In this document: piece by piece, positions 51,676 to 59,930 of the stretch
Numbering within the stretch: position 1 is the first letter of the stretch
Layout: the number at the start of each line of letters is the position of its first letter
NCBI RefSeq assembly: GCF_013131805.1
Contig: NZ_JABJRC010000003.1
Span: forward strand, 310,001 to 374,000
Direction of reading: 5' to 3'
From: Kribbella sandramycini
GTDB taxonomy: Bacteria > Actinomycetota > Actinomycetes > Propionibacteriales > Kribbellaceae
DNA length: 64,000 nt
Made by a program: the position numbers and the translations under genes
The notes under the pieces: generated by a model
Database searches by the model: none
The model's input: the letters and a program-made list of their open reading frames with translations, nothing else
Told to the model about the DNA's origin: nothing

Positions 51676-52661
51676 CGGCCGGCTCCTTCCAGTACGGCGT
51701 CCGCGGGACGCTCTTCGGCGGCGTGCCCGGTCAGCGCGAGGAAGACCTCGTCCAGGCTGGGCAGCCGCAGGGACAGTTCGGTGACGGCGATTCCGGCCTC
51801 GTCGAGGCGGCGGACGACGACGGGCATCGACGTACCGTCGCTGACCGGGACGCTGACGAGGGTGTTGACCACGTCGACACTCGGCCGGGCGCCGACCGCC
51901 TCGGTCACGATCGCGGCGACCCGCTCCAGATGCGCGGGCTCGGCCGGGCGGACGTCGAGCGATTGCTTACCGGCCTGGGCCTTCAGCTCGGCGGGGCGGC
52001 CGGACGCGACCACGCGGCCCTTGTCGAACACCATCAGCGAGTCGGCCAGCGCGTCGGCCTCTTCCAGGTACTGCGTGGTCAGCAGGACGGTCGTCCCGTC
52101 CAGGACGAGGTCGCGGACGGTCTCCCAGACGCCGTTGCGGGCGTGCGGGTCGAGACCGGTGGTCGGTTCGTCCAGATAGAGGATGCTCGGGTGACCGACC
52201 AGGCTGGCCGCCAGGTCGAGCCGTCGGCGCATACCGCCGGAGTACGTCTTGGCGATCCGGTCCCCGGCGTCCACCAGCTCGAACCGCTCCAGCAACTCGT
52301 CGGCGCGCTCCTTGGCCTGCGATCGGGAGTACCCGAGCAGGCGGCCGATCATCGCCAGATTCCGGCGTCCGGACATGTCCTCGTCGACCGAGGCGTACTG
52401 CCCGGTCAGCCCGATGATCTCGCGGACCTTGCCGGCCTCCCGGACGACGTCGTACCCGCCGACCGTCGCGTGCCCGGCGTCCGGCTGCAGCAGCGTGCCG
52501 AGGATCCGGACCGCCGTCGTCTTCCCGGCGCCGTTCGGGCCGAGGACGCCGAGCACCGTCCCGGTGGGGACCGTCAGGTCGACCCCGGCCAGCGCGGTCG
52601 TGGCGCCGTACTTCTTGACCAAGCCGACCGCCTCGATGGCGACCTGATGCGATGTGGTCAT
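51672..52661 (-). CDS. ABC exporter ATPase (DrrA-like)
   Basis: The 329-residue ATPase has Walker A GPNGAGKTT (about 43-51), the signature TYSGGMRRRLDLA, Walker B LYLDEPTTGLD and the C-terminal extension typical of DrrA-type drug-exporter ATPases. ATG 52661 follows GGGAGG; a TTG three bases earlier is in frame. It pairs with the DrrB-like permease downstream. Self-resistance or export of an unknown compound is likely. Confidence 0.92.
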   Translation of the reverse strand: MTTSHQVAIEAVGLVKKYGATTALAGVDLTVPTGTVLGVLGPNGAGKTTAVRILGTLLQPDAGHATVGGYDVVREAGKVREIIGLTGQYASVDEDMSGRRNLAMIGRLLGYSRSQAKERADELLERFELVDAGDRIAKTYSGGMRRRLDLAASLVGHPSILYLDEPTTGLDPHARNGVWETVRDLVLDGTTVLLTTQYLEEADALADSLMVFDKGRVVASGRPAELKAQAGKQSLDVRPAEPAHLERVAAIVTEAVGARPSVDVVNTLVSVPVSDGTSMPVVVRRLDEAGIAVTELSLRLPSLDEVFLALTGHAAEERPADAVLEGAGR

Positions 52662-52745
52662 CAATTCCTCCCAGTTGGGTTACTGAGAGGAGACTCCATC
52701 GAGACGCTGGCACCGGCCTGGCACGGCGCTGGCAGGCCTCTGGCC

Positions 52746-54062
52746 TCAGCCCTTGAGCGGGACGACCTTGTTGGCCAGCAGGGCCTGGTAGGCCTCCGGG
52801 TTGTAGCGGGCCAGGTGGCCACGCGCCCGGCGGCGGTACTTGAGGATCTGGCGGATGCCGATCGCCCACAGCACGTACTGGAAGGCCAGCGCGTACTTGA
52901 AGTCACCGATCGTCTGCGGAGCGCCACCGGACGAGACGTCCAGCAGGATGCCGACCATACCGATGCAGATCAGGGTGGCGATGAAGCCGCCGGTGTTGAC
53001 CATGCCGTTGGCCGCGCCGAACCGGGTGGCCGGGTTGAACGTCCGCGCGTAGTCCAGCCCGAGCATCGAGCCCGGCCCACCGGCAGCCTGGACGACGATC
53101 AGCAGGAGGAGCACCGGCAGCGGCGCCTGGCCCGGCCAGAGCAGGACGACGGTCCACATCAGCACGGAACCGGCGATGACAGCCAGCACGATCCACGACC
53201 GGTAGAACGGGAACTTCGCCGCGTACCGGCCGACCAGCGGGCCGTAGCAGAGGCCCGCGAGCACCGGCACGACCAGCATCGCCGCAGCGGTCGCCGGCGG
53301 CAGCCCCTGGCCCTGCACCAGGAACGGGAAGCCCCAGAGCAGCCCGAACGTGCTGCCGGAGAAGCTGGTGGTGAAGTGTGTCCACAGCCCGAGCCGCGTA
53401 CCCGGCTCCCGCCATGCACGCCGCAGGTTCCGCCGAACCTCGCTCAGCGGCTGCTTGGCCCGCTTGAGTGGCTCGTCGTACGGCGTGTCCTTGATCAGGA
53501 ACAGCACGGTCAGCAACGCGATGAGGCTGAGCACACTGGCGCCGATGAACGTCGGCGTCCAGCCGAAGGCATGGAAGGCCGCAGCCATCGGCACGGTCGA
53601 CATGATCGCGCCGAGACCACCGAGCATTCCGGTCGCCTGTGACATCACCGGCTGCCGCAGCGCCGGGAACCAGGACATGACGACTCGCAGCACGCTGATG
53701 AAGACCAGTGCGTCACCCACACCCAGTACGGCGCGCGCAGCGAGCGCAGCCGGGTACGAGTCGACCAGACTGAACGCGGACTGCGCGACGAACAGCAGAC
53801 CGGACGCCGCGATCAGCAGCCGCTTCGAGCCGTACCGATCGAGCAGCACGCCGACGGGCACCTGCATGGCGGCGTACACGGTCAGCTGGACGACGGTGAA
53901 GCTGGCGAGGGCCGATGCGGAGATGTGGAAGCGCTCGGCGGCCTGCAGCCCCGCAACGCTCATCGAGCCGCGGTGCAACACGGTCACCAGGTAGGTGAAG
54001 ACAGCAGCGGTCCACACCGCCCAGGCACGCCGTCCGCCCAGGGGGAAGAGGAGTTCGGTCAC
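52746..54062 (-). CDS. MFS transporter under a GntR regulator
   Basis: The 438-residue protein has about twelve TM segments and MFS signatures (GVLLDRYGSKRLL, loop 2/3), resembling metabolite/H+ symporters of the anion or sugar-acid type. It starts in an ATGA overlap with the GntR gene, so it is expected to be its target. Substrate probably an organic acid, by the FadR-type regulator; inference. Confidence 0.85.
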   Translation of the reverse strand: MTELLFPLGGRRAWAVWTAAVFTYLVTVLHRGSMSVAGLQAAERFHISASALASFTVVQLTVYAAMQVPVGVLLDRYGSKRLLIAASGLLFVAQSAFSLVDSYPAALAARAVLGVGDALVFISVLRVVMSWFPALRQPVMSQATGMLGGLGAIMSTVPMAAAFHAFGWTPTFIGASVLSLIALLTVLFLIKDTPYDEPLKRAKQPLSEVRRNLRRAWREPGTRLGLWTHFTTSFSGSTFGLLWGFPFLVQGQGLPPATAAAMLVVPVLAGLCYGPLVGRYAAKFPFYRSWIVLAVIAGSVLMWTVVLLWPGQAPLPVLLLLIVVQAAGGPGSMLGLDYARTFNPATRFGAANGMVNTGGFIATLICIGMVGILLDVSSGGAPQTIGDFKYALAFQYVLWAIGIRQILKYRRRARGHLARYNPEAYQALLANKVVPLKG

Positions 54063-54772
54063 CGAGTGCCCCGCAGGTCCGCCGCGGCGGAATCGATGTG
54101 GGCGACGACCAGCTCACGGAAGCGCTTGACGCTGTTCCCGCCGAGGGCGTCGATCATCTCCTGGTGCGCGGTGATCGACTTGTCCATCCGCGCCGGCTGG
54201 ACCTCGATACCGGGCACGCCCATCCGGACCTGCCGGTCACGGAGGCTGTTGTAGAGCTTGGCGAGGATCTGGTTGCCGGCGGCGCCCACGATCGCCTCGT
54301 GGAAGGCGCGGTCCGCCTCCAGGAACAGCTTGGCGTCACCGGCCTTGCGGTGCGCGCGCATCTCGTCGACGCGCTGCCCGAGCTCCTCGATCAGCCGCTT
54401 GCGGCGCGGCCAGACCTTGGCGGCCGCGTGCACCTCGATCAGCTCGCGCGCCTCCAGCACGTCGTCAATCTCTTGTGGCAGCACCGGCAGCACCAGCGCG
54501 CCCTTCTTCGGGTACAGCTTGACCAGGCCGGACTCCTCCAGCCGGAGCAGCGCCTCCCGCACCGGCGTCCGGGACACCCCGACCGCGGCGGCCAGCTCGC
54601 CCTCGGTGAGCAGCTCACCGCCCGGGTAGGTCCGGTCCAGAATCGCGGCCTTCACGTACGCGTACACCCGCTCGGCGGCCGGGATCTTCTCGACCCCTGG
54701 CGCCGCCTCGACCACCACGCGGGCGATCTCCGCGGTCTCTTCCCCCAGTTCGAAGCTCACTACCTCACCCAT
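54059..54772 (-). CDS. GntR-family regulator (FadR/FCD subfamily)
   Basis: The 237-residue protein has a GntR winged helix (about 32-98, ILDRTYPGGELLTEGELAAAVGVSRTPVREALLRLEESGL) and a C-terminal FCD helical ligand domain with the metal-type residues ARELIEVHAAAKV and DRAFHEAI. The MFS gene overlaps its stop. The direct repeats GTATCT upstream may be its operator. Ligands of FCD proteins are often organic acids; the specific one is unknown. Confidence 0.88.
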   Translation of the reverse strand: MGEVVSFELGEETAEIARVVVEAAPGVEKIPAAERVYAYVKAAILDRTYPGGELLTEGELAAAVGVSRTPVREALLRLEESGLVKLYPKKGALVLPVLPQEIDDVLEARELIEVHAAAKVWPRRKRLIEELGQRVDEMRAHRKAGDAKLFLEADRAFHEAIVGAAGNQILAKLYNSLRDRQVRMGVPGIEVQPARMDKSITAHQEMIDALGGNSVKRFRELVVAHIDSAAADLRGTR

Positions 54773-54779
54773 ACGACTA

Positions 54780-54796
54780 GTATCTCTGTTGTATCT
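54780..54796. promoter_or_regulatory. GTATCT direct repeats before the GntR gene
   Basis: GTATCT at 54780-54785 and 54791-54796 repeats at 11 bp (one helical turn), 8 bp upstream of the GntR start codon. It is a plausible autoregulatory site. Confidence 0.4.
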
Positions 54797-54834
54797 ATCT
54801 TACACCCACAGGAAATCCACCGGCTGTCCCCAGG

Positions 54835-54942
54835 TTCTCCACGAGTTATCCACAGGTCTGTGCACATGATGTGGGTAACTGAGCGTGAATCGATCAACCC
54901 TGAGTAGTGACAACCGCAGGGTTTCCCCTGTCTTGTGGACAA
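54835..54942. promoter_or_regulatory. Cluster of DnaA-box-like sites
   Basis: TTCTCCACG (54835-54843, 7/9), TTATCCACA (54846-54854, 9/9), and on the minus strand TTACCCACA (54870-54878, 8/9) and TTGTCCACA (54934-54942, actinobacterial consensus) lie within 108 bp, in the spacer between gntR and the protease gene. No dnaA, dnaN or AT-rich unwinding element is near, so it is not an origin; DnaA titration is possible. Confidence 0.5.
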
Positions 54943-55027
54943 CTTCTGCGCCGTCCGGCCGTCCGCCTCTAGAGTCTCGGCAAAGAGCCGGGCCCGTCCC
55001 GTCCGGCCCCGCCCTTCTGGAGGCAGT

Positions 55028-56455
55028 GTGTCCCGTCCGTCCCGTCCCCGCCGGCTGACCGCCGGTCTGGCCAGCGCCGCGCTCGCGCTGACCGCGATCA
55101 GCGCCGCCGGCGCCGCGTACGCCGTACCGGCCGCGAGCCAGGCCGAGCCCGGTCCGCTGATGAACTACGTGGTCAACACCAAGGCATCGCCCGGTCACGT
55201 GCGCAAGGTCGAGAAGGCCGTCGAGGCCGCCGGCGGTACCGTCCTGGTCGGCTACGCGCAGATCGGCGTTGTGGTCGCCCAGTCGACCAACCCCGATTTC
55301 AAGGCCGCCGTCCGCTCCGGGAAGTACGGCCGTGAGGTCCAGTCGGTCGGCGCCACCCGTACGGCGCCGGTCTCCGAGGGTCCTGCGACCGCGCCGGCGT
55401 CCAAGAGCATGGCCGCCGACAGCGCGGACGCCCCGGCTCCGGACCCGCTGGAGGGTCAGCAGTGGGATCTGGGCCAGATCAAGGCCGACCAGGCGCACAA
55501 GATCTCCGAGGGCTCCCGCCGGGTGCTGGTCGGGATCAACGACAGCGGTGTGGACGACGCGCACCCTGACCTCGCGCCGAACTTCGACGCCAAGAACTCG
55601 GTCAGCTGTATCAAGAACGGCGTCGCCGACCGCACGGTCGGCGCCTGGCGCGCGACCGGCGCCCACGGCACGCACGTGGCCGGCACCGTGGCCGCCGCGC
55701 GGAACGGCGTCGGTATCGTCGGCGTCGCGCCGAACGTCCGGATCGCCTCGGTCAAGGTGGTAAACTCCGACGGCTTCATCTACCCGGAGTACGCGATCTG
55801 CGGGTTCATCTGGTCGGCCGAGCGGCACATGGACGTCACGAACCACAGCTACTTCATCGACCCGTTCGAGTACTGGTGCAAGGACGGCGGTGACCAGGGC
55901 GCCGTCCAGGAGGCCGTCAGCCGTGCGGTCGCCTACTCCACCAAGCGAGGCGTGCTCGCGGTCGCGGCCGCCGGCAACTCGAACTACGACCTGGCCAACA
56001 AGACCGTCGACAACGGCAGCCCGAACGACTCCACCCCGGTGTCGCGGCAGATCAACAACAACTGCCTGAACATGCCGACCGAGCTCCCGCACGTGGTCAC
56101 CGTCGCCAGCACCACACAGGCCGGCGTCAAGAGCGGCTTCTCGAACTTCGGCCTGAACAAGATCGACGTCGCCGCCCCGGGCAGCAACATCCTGTCCACC
56201 ATCCCGAACAACGGCTACGCGTCCTTCAACGGGACGTCGATGGCGTCGCCGCACGTCGCCGGTGTCGCCGCGCTGATGAAGTCGGCGCACCCGAGCTGGG
56301 GCCCGCCGCAACTGGAGGCCGCGCTGCGCAAGCAGGCCACCGACACCGCCTGCCCGACCACGCCGGATGCGCGCTGCACCGGCACCACGAAGAACAACGC
56401 GTTCTTCGGCGAAGGCATCGCCGACGCGCTGGACGCCGTCAAGCGCGGTTGGTGA
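55028..56455 (+). CDS. Secreted S8 (subtilisin-like) serine protease
   Basis: The 475-residue protein has a signal peptide (to about residue 33), an inhibitor-I9-like propeptide (about 45-140) and a subtilisin domain with Asp172 (INDSGVD), His213 (HGTHVAG) and Ser404 (GTSMASPHVAG). It should be secreted and self-processed. The GTG at 55028 follows GGAGG at 4 bp; the frame is open earlier but without a signal. A terminator hairpin follows (56466-56497). Confidence 0.92.
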   Translation: MSRPSRPRRLTAGLASAALALTAISAAGAAYAVPAASQAEPGPLMNYVVNTKASPGHVRKVEKAVEAAGGTVLVGYAQIGVVVAQSTNPDFKAAVRSGKYGREVQSVGATRTAPVSEGPATAPASKSMAADSADAPAPDPLEGQQWDLGQIKADQAHKISEGSRRVLVGINDSGVDDAHPDLAPNFDAKNSVSCIKNGVADRTVGAWRATGAHGTHVAGTVAAARNGVGIVGVAPNVRIASVKVVNSDGFIYPEYAICGFIWSAERHMDVTNHSYFIDPFEYWCKDGGDQGAVQEAVSRAVAYSTKRGVLAVAAAGNSNYDLANKTVDNGSPNDSTPVSRQINNNCLNMPTELPHVVTVASTTQAGVKSGFSNFGLNKIDVAAPGSNILSTIPNNGYASFNGTSMASPHVAGVAALMKSAHPSWGPPQLEAALRKQATDTACPTTPDARCTGTTKNNAFFGEGIADALDAVKRGW

Positions 56456-56465
56456 TCCCCTGACC

Positions 56466-56497
56466 GAGTGGGGGTCTCCCGCCCGAGGCCCCCACTC
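56466..56497. terminator. Terminator between protease and EamA genes
   Basis: GAGTGGGGG and CCCCCACTC form a perfect 9-bp stem, which can extend inward (CTC/GAG). It lies between two convergent stops and may serve both. Confidence 0.65.
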
Positions 56498-56500
56498 CAC

Positions 56501-57334
56501 TTACCCGGCGCTGATCAGCACGATCCCGGCGACCACCACGGCCGCCGCGATCGCGCGTCGCGGGCCGAACCGCTCACCGAAGAAGACGGCGCCGATGACC
56601 GCGCCGAAGATGATGCTGGTCTCCCGCAGCGCCGCCACGGCCGCGAGTGTGCCGCGCGTCTGCGCCCACAGCACCAGCCCGTAGGCGACCATCGACACCA
56701 CGCCGCCGCCCAGCCCGGTCAGCACAGCCTTCTTCGGCAGCCGCAGTACGGCGGGCCCGCGCCAAGCAACGACAGCCAGTGGCAGCACGAAGCCCTGCAG
56801 CATGAACACCCAGCCCATGTAGGTCAGCACCGGCATCCGGTGCACCGCGAGTCCGTCGACGACCGTGTACGCCGCGATCATCAGACCGGTACCAGTCGCC
56901 GCGGCCAGCGCCGGAACCTGCCGCCGCCCCGGCCTGCCGATGAAGACCAGCGCGATCAGACCGGCCGAGATCAGCAGAATCCCCGCCAGCTCGGCGATCG
57001 CCAAGCGCTGCCCCAACAGCAGGATCGACACCAGCGCGACCACCCACGGCGACGTCCCGCGGGCCAGCGGATACATCTGGCTGAACTGCCCCAACTCGTA
57101 CGACCACAGCAGCCCACCGAGGTACGCCAGGTGCAGGATCGCGGACGCGATGATGAAACCCCACGTCCCAGCCGGCGGCAGCCCCTGCACCAGGACCATC
57201 GCCAACCCGATCACGAACGCCGACACCTCGAGCAACGCCAGCCCGGCCGCCCGATCCACCGCCCCATGCGCCATCGCATTCCACGTCGCATGCAGCACCG
57301 CCGCCGCCAGAACCACCACCAGAACCAGCACCAC
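56501..57334 (-). CDS. EamA/DMT-family transporter
   Basis: The 277-residue protein has ten hydrophobic segments arranged as two EamA repeats (about 1-130 and 145-277), ending in AAAVVVAGIVLISAG. These drug/metabolite transporters export small solutes such as amino acids; the substrate is not evident. The gene is convergent with the protease and upstream of the alpha-galactosidase on the same strand. Confidence 0.85.
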   Translation of the reverse strand: MVLVLVVVLAAAVLHATWNAMAHGAVDRAAGLALLEVSAFVIGLAMVLVQGLPPAGTWGFIIASAILHLAYLGGLLWSYELGQFSQMYPLARGTSPWVVALVSILLLGQRLAIAELAGILLISAGLIALVFIGRPGRRQVPALAAATGTGLMIAAYTVVDGLAVHRMPVLTYMGWVFMLQGFVLPLAVVAWRGPAVLRLPKKAVLTGLGGGVVSMVAYGLVLWAQTRGTLAAVAALRETSIIFGAVIGAVFFGERFGPRRAIAAAVVVAGIVLISAG

Positions 57335-57390
57335 CCCACCCTCTCACGAGGAGGTGCTTTGGTCCGGACCTTCTAGGTGCAGCGGGTGTC

Positions 57391-59793
57391 TCAGGTGCAG
57401 GTGATGGTCGGTTCCAGCCAGTCGGCGTGGTCGAAGTCGGGAGAGCCTTGGGTGTCGAGGCGGAGTTCGAGGGTGGTGACGTTGGTGAGGTTGGCGGTGA
57501 GGGGGACGGCGGGGCCGGCGCCGGTCGCGTCGGCTTGGGCGAGGCGGGTGGCGTCACCCCAGACCTCGAAGCGGGCCTGGCCGCGGTCGCCGACCTCGTC
57601 GTCGATGCCGACCTTGGCGGTGAGGGTTGTGCAGCGCTTGCCGAGGTGGAAGGTGATCGAACTGTTGGCGTGCGCGCCCAGGCCCTTCGGGTAGACCGTC
57701 CCCGCGACCGTGAGCGGCTTGCCGTCACCCGCGGCCTGCTCACCGACGCTGCGGTCACGCTCGACCGGGCCCCAGCCGTTGGTGGCCGAGATCCACGGGC
57801 GGTCGGAGAGCTGAGTCGTGCCGGCCGGCGGCGGTGTGCCGTGGCAGGTGAGCTCGGGCGTCAGCCAGTCGGCGTGGTCGTAGTTCATCGTCTCGAGCGG
57901 GTCGACGTGCAGTTCGAGGACCTGTACGCCGGTCAGGTCAGCGCTGAGCTCGACGGCGCCACCGGCGCCGGATGCAGTCGCCTCGGCGCGCCGCGTCCCG
58001 TCGCCCCAGATCTCGAACCGCACCTGACCTTGGTTACCGACCTCGTCGTCGATACCGGCCTTCGTAGTCAGCCGACTGCACTGGGCGTCCAGGAAGTAGC
58101 CGATCTGGCCGGGCGCATGCGTACCAAGGCCCTTCGGGTAGACCGTGCCGGCGACAGTCAGCGACTTGCCGTCACCAGCGGCCTGCTCACCGACGCTACG
58201 GTCACGCTCGACCGGACCCCAGCCGTTCTCTGCGAACGCCCAGGTCTGATCCGACAATGCCGTCCGCCCGACCGGTGGCACGGTGGCCACCGTGAAGCGA
58301 CCGACTCCGCTGCCGGACTGGCTGGCGCCGTTCCACTTCCAGCTGCCGTTGGCTGCCAGCTGTACTGGGCCAAGCGGCGGGTTCGTCGCGGTGAGGCGGT
58401 ACTTCAGCGCACCAGTCTGACCAGCCCCGATCGTTCCGAGCTGCGGCGAACCATCCGGCGTTGCCGTCCAGCCAGTCGGTGCAGTCAGCGTCACCTCGGC
58501 GGCAGTCAGCGTTGCCGGGCCGTCGTTGTGGATCTGCGCCTGGACGTCGACCCGCCCAGCGGTCGTCACATACGGCTTCTCCGGCGTCGCCTCGACGAGC
58601 ACCATCGGCGCCAGCTCCGCACTCGCGCCCGGCGTCACCCGGAACATCACCGCATCATGCGACGGCACCTGCGCCCGGACCGCACCCGTCGACGCCTTGG
58701 TCGTGTTGCTCCACAGATCCTTCACCGCGTACGCCGAAGCGGCAGGCAGCCCGAGCGCGGCCGCCGTCGTACCGATCGTGGCCGGGCTGGATCCGCGGTT
58801 GAACAGGACCACCGCGGCCGAGCCGTCGGACAGCTTCTTCGACCACACCTCCAGGTCGCCGTCGTCACGCAGCTTCGCGCCTTGACGACCCGCCCAGTCC
58901 TGATTGACCGCCAGTACGTCGGGATCGGTGAGCAGATCGCGCGTCGAGGCCGGCATCGAGCGCAGGTCGTTCCCGGCGATCAGCGGCGCGTTGAGGATTG
59001 CCCAGAGGCTCATGTGCGCACGGCTCTCGCCGTACGTCAGACCGCTGTTGCCGACTTCAAGCATGTCGGGGTCGTTCCAGGCGTTCGGACCGGAGTACTG
59101 CTCCAGACCGACCTGTTGGTCGAGCAGCCCGACCACGCTGGACCAGTTGTTCTCGATGTCGCCGGTGGTGCGCCACATGTGCCCGCCGGTCTCGGCAGCC
59201 CAGAGCCACGGCTGGTTCTGGCCCCACTCACAGATGCTGTAGAGGATGTCGCGGCCACTGGCCTGCAGCGCGTCGGCCATCCGCTTGTAGCGGGTCTGAG
59301 CCGGGATGCCGTCCTGCTGGCCGCAGTTGTCGTACTTGAGCAGGTCGACGCCCCAGCTCGCCCAGGTCTGTGCATCGGTCGTCTCGTGGTAGAGGCTGGC
59401 GGGCAGGCCCTGACAGGTGTGCGACCCGGCCGACGAGTAGATGCCGAGTTTGAGCCCGCGCGCGTGGACGTAGTCAGCGATCGCCTTGATCCCACCGGGG
59501 AACCGGACCGGGTCGGGCTGCAGCCGGCCGGCGCCGTCCCGCTGTCGAGCCATCCAGCAGTCGTCGATGTTGACGTACTTGTAGCCGGCGGCGGCCATCC
59601 CCGACGACACCATCGCGTCCGCGGTCTGCTTGATCAGGTTCTCGTTGATATCGCAGTGGAAGGTGTTCCAGCTGTTCCACCCCATCGGGGGCGTCGGCGC
59701 CAGATTCGGTTTGGCGGCGGGCCGCGCGGACGCGGTCGGCACCAGGATCGCGGACAGGACCAGCGCAAGCAGCACAGCGAGCAGACGTCGCAT
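57391..59793 (-). CDS. Secreted GH27 alpha-galactosidase with NEW3 and two NPCBM domains
   Basis: The 800-residue protein has a signal peptide and a GH27 domain with PMGWNSWNTF, nucleophile Asp155 in KYDNC and acid/base Asp243 in NDPDML. A NEW3-like domain (about 420-510) follows, then two NPCBM/CBM51-type sugar-binding domains (about 535-660 and 670-800). The two NPCBM units share an identical 20-residue stretch starting GWGPVERDRS. ATG 59793 has GGGAG at 5 bp. It releases alpha-galactose (or related sugars) from extracellular glycans. The neighbouring gene order is unrelated bkd. Confidence 0.92.
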   Translation of the reverse strand: MRRLLAVLLALVLSAILVPTASARPAAKPNLAPTPPMGWNSWNTFHCDINENLIKQTADAMVSSGMAAAGYKYVNIDDCWMARQRDGAGRLQPDPVRFPGGIKAIADYVHARGLKLGIYSSAGSHTCQGLPASLYHETTDAQTWASWGVDLLKYDNCGQQDGIPAQTRYKRMADALQASGRDILYSICEWGQNQPWLWAAETGGHMWRTTGDIENNWSSVVGLLDQQVGLEQYSGPNAWNDPDMLEVGNSGLTYGESRAHMSLWAILNAPLIAGNDLRSMPASTRDLLTDPDVLAVNQDWAGRQGAKLRDDGDLEVWSKKLSDGSAAVVLFNRGSSPATIGTTAAALGLPAASAYAVKDLWSNTTKASTGAVRAQVPSHDAVMFRVTPGASAELAPMVLVEATPEKPYVTTAGRVDVQAQIHNDGPATLTAAEVTLTAPTGWTATPDGSPQLGTIGAGQTGALKYRLTATNPPLGPVQLAANGSWKWNGASQSGSGVGRFTVATVPPVGRTALSDQTWAFAENGWGPVERDRSVGEQAAGDGKSLTVAGTVYPKGLGTHAPGQIGYFLDAQCSRLTTKAGIDDEVGNQGQVRFEIWGDGTRRAEATASGAGGAVELSADLTGVQVLELHVDPLETMNYDHADWLTPELTCHGTPPPAGTTQLSDRPWISATNGWGPVERDRSVGEQAAGDGKPLTVAGTVYPKGLGAHANSSITFHLGKRCTTLTAKVGIDDEVGDRGQARFEVWGDATRLAQADATGAGPAVPLTANLTNVTTLELRLDTQGSPDFDHADWLEPTITCT

Positions 59794-59885
59794 GAGAACT
59801 CCCTGGAGGGCGGTTCCGGGTCGGCTCATCGGACGCTATCCGCCGGGCCGGACGGCGGCAATCCCCATGCTCTGGACCAGTACGC

Positions 59886-59919
59886 GAAGAACCCGGGCGG
59901 TGGTCCACCCGGGTTCTTC
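59886..59919. terminator. Terminator of the bkd operon
   Basis: GAAGAACCCGGG and CCCGGGTTCTTC form a perfect 12-bp stem with a 10-nt loop, 11 bp after the bkdC stop; TACGC and GCGTA could extend it by 5 bp past a 1-nt bulge. It also insulates the alpha-galactosidase gene. Confidence 0.85.
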
Positions 59920-59930
59920 GGCGTACTCGG

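Noticed and set aside
54835..54942. Chromosomal replication origin
   Set aside because: DnaA boxes are few, and no dnaA, dnaN, gyr or AT-rich unwinding region lies near.
57346..57362. Further copy of the hairpin element (GAGGAGGTGCTTT)
   Set aside because: Only about 11 bases match the core, with no arms; likely chance.
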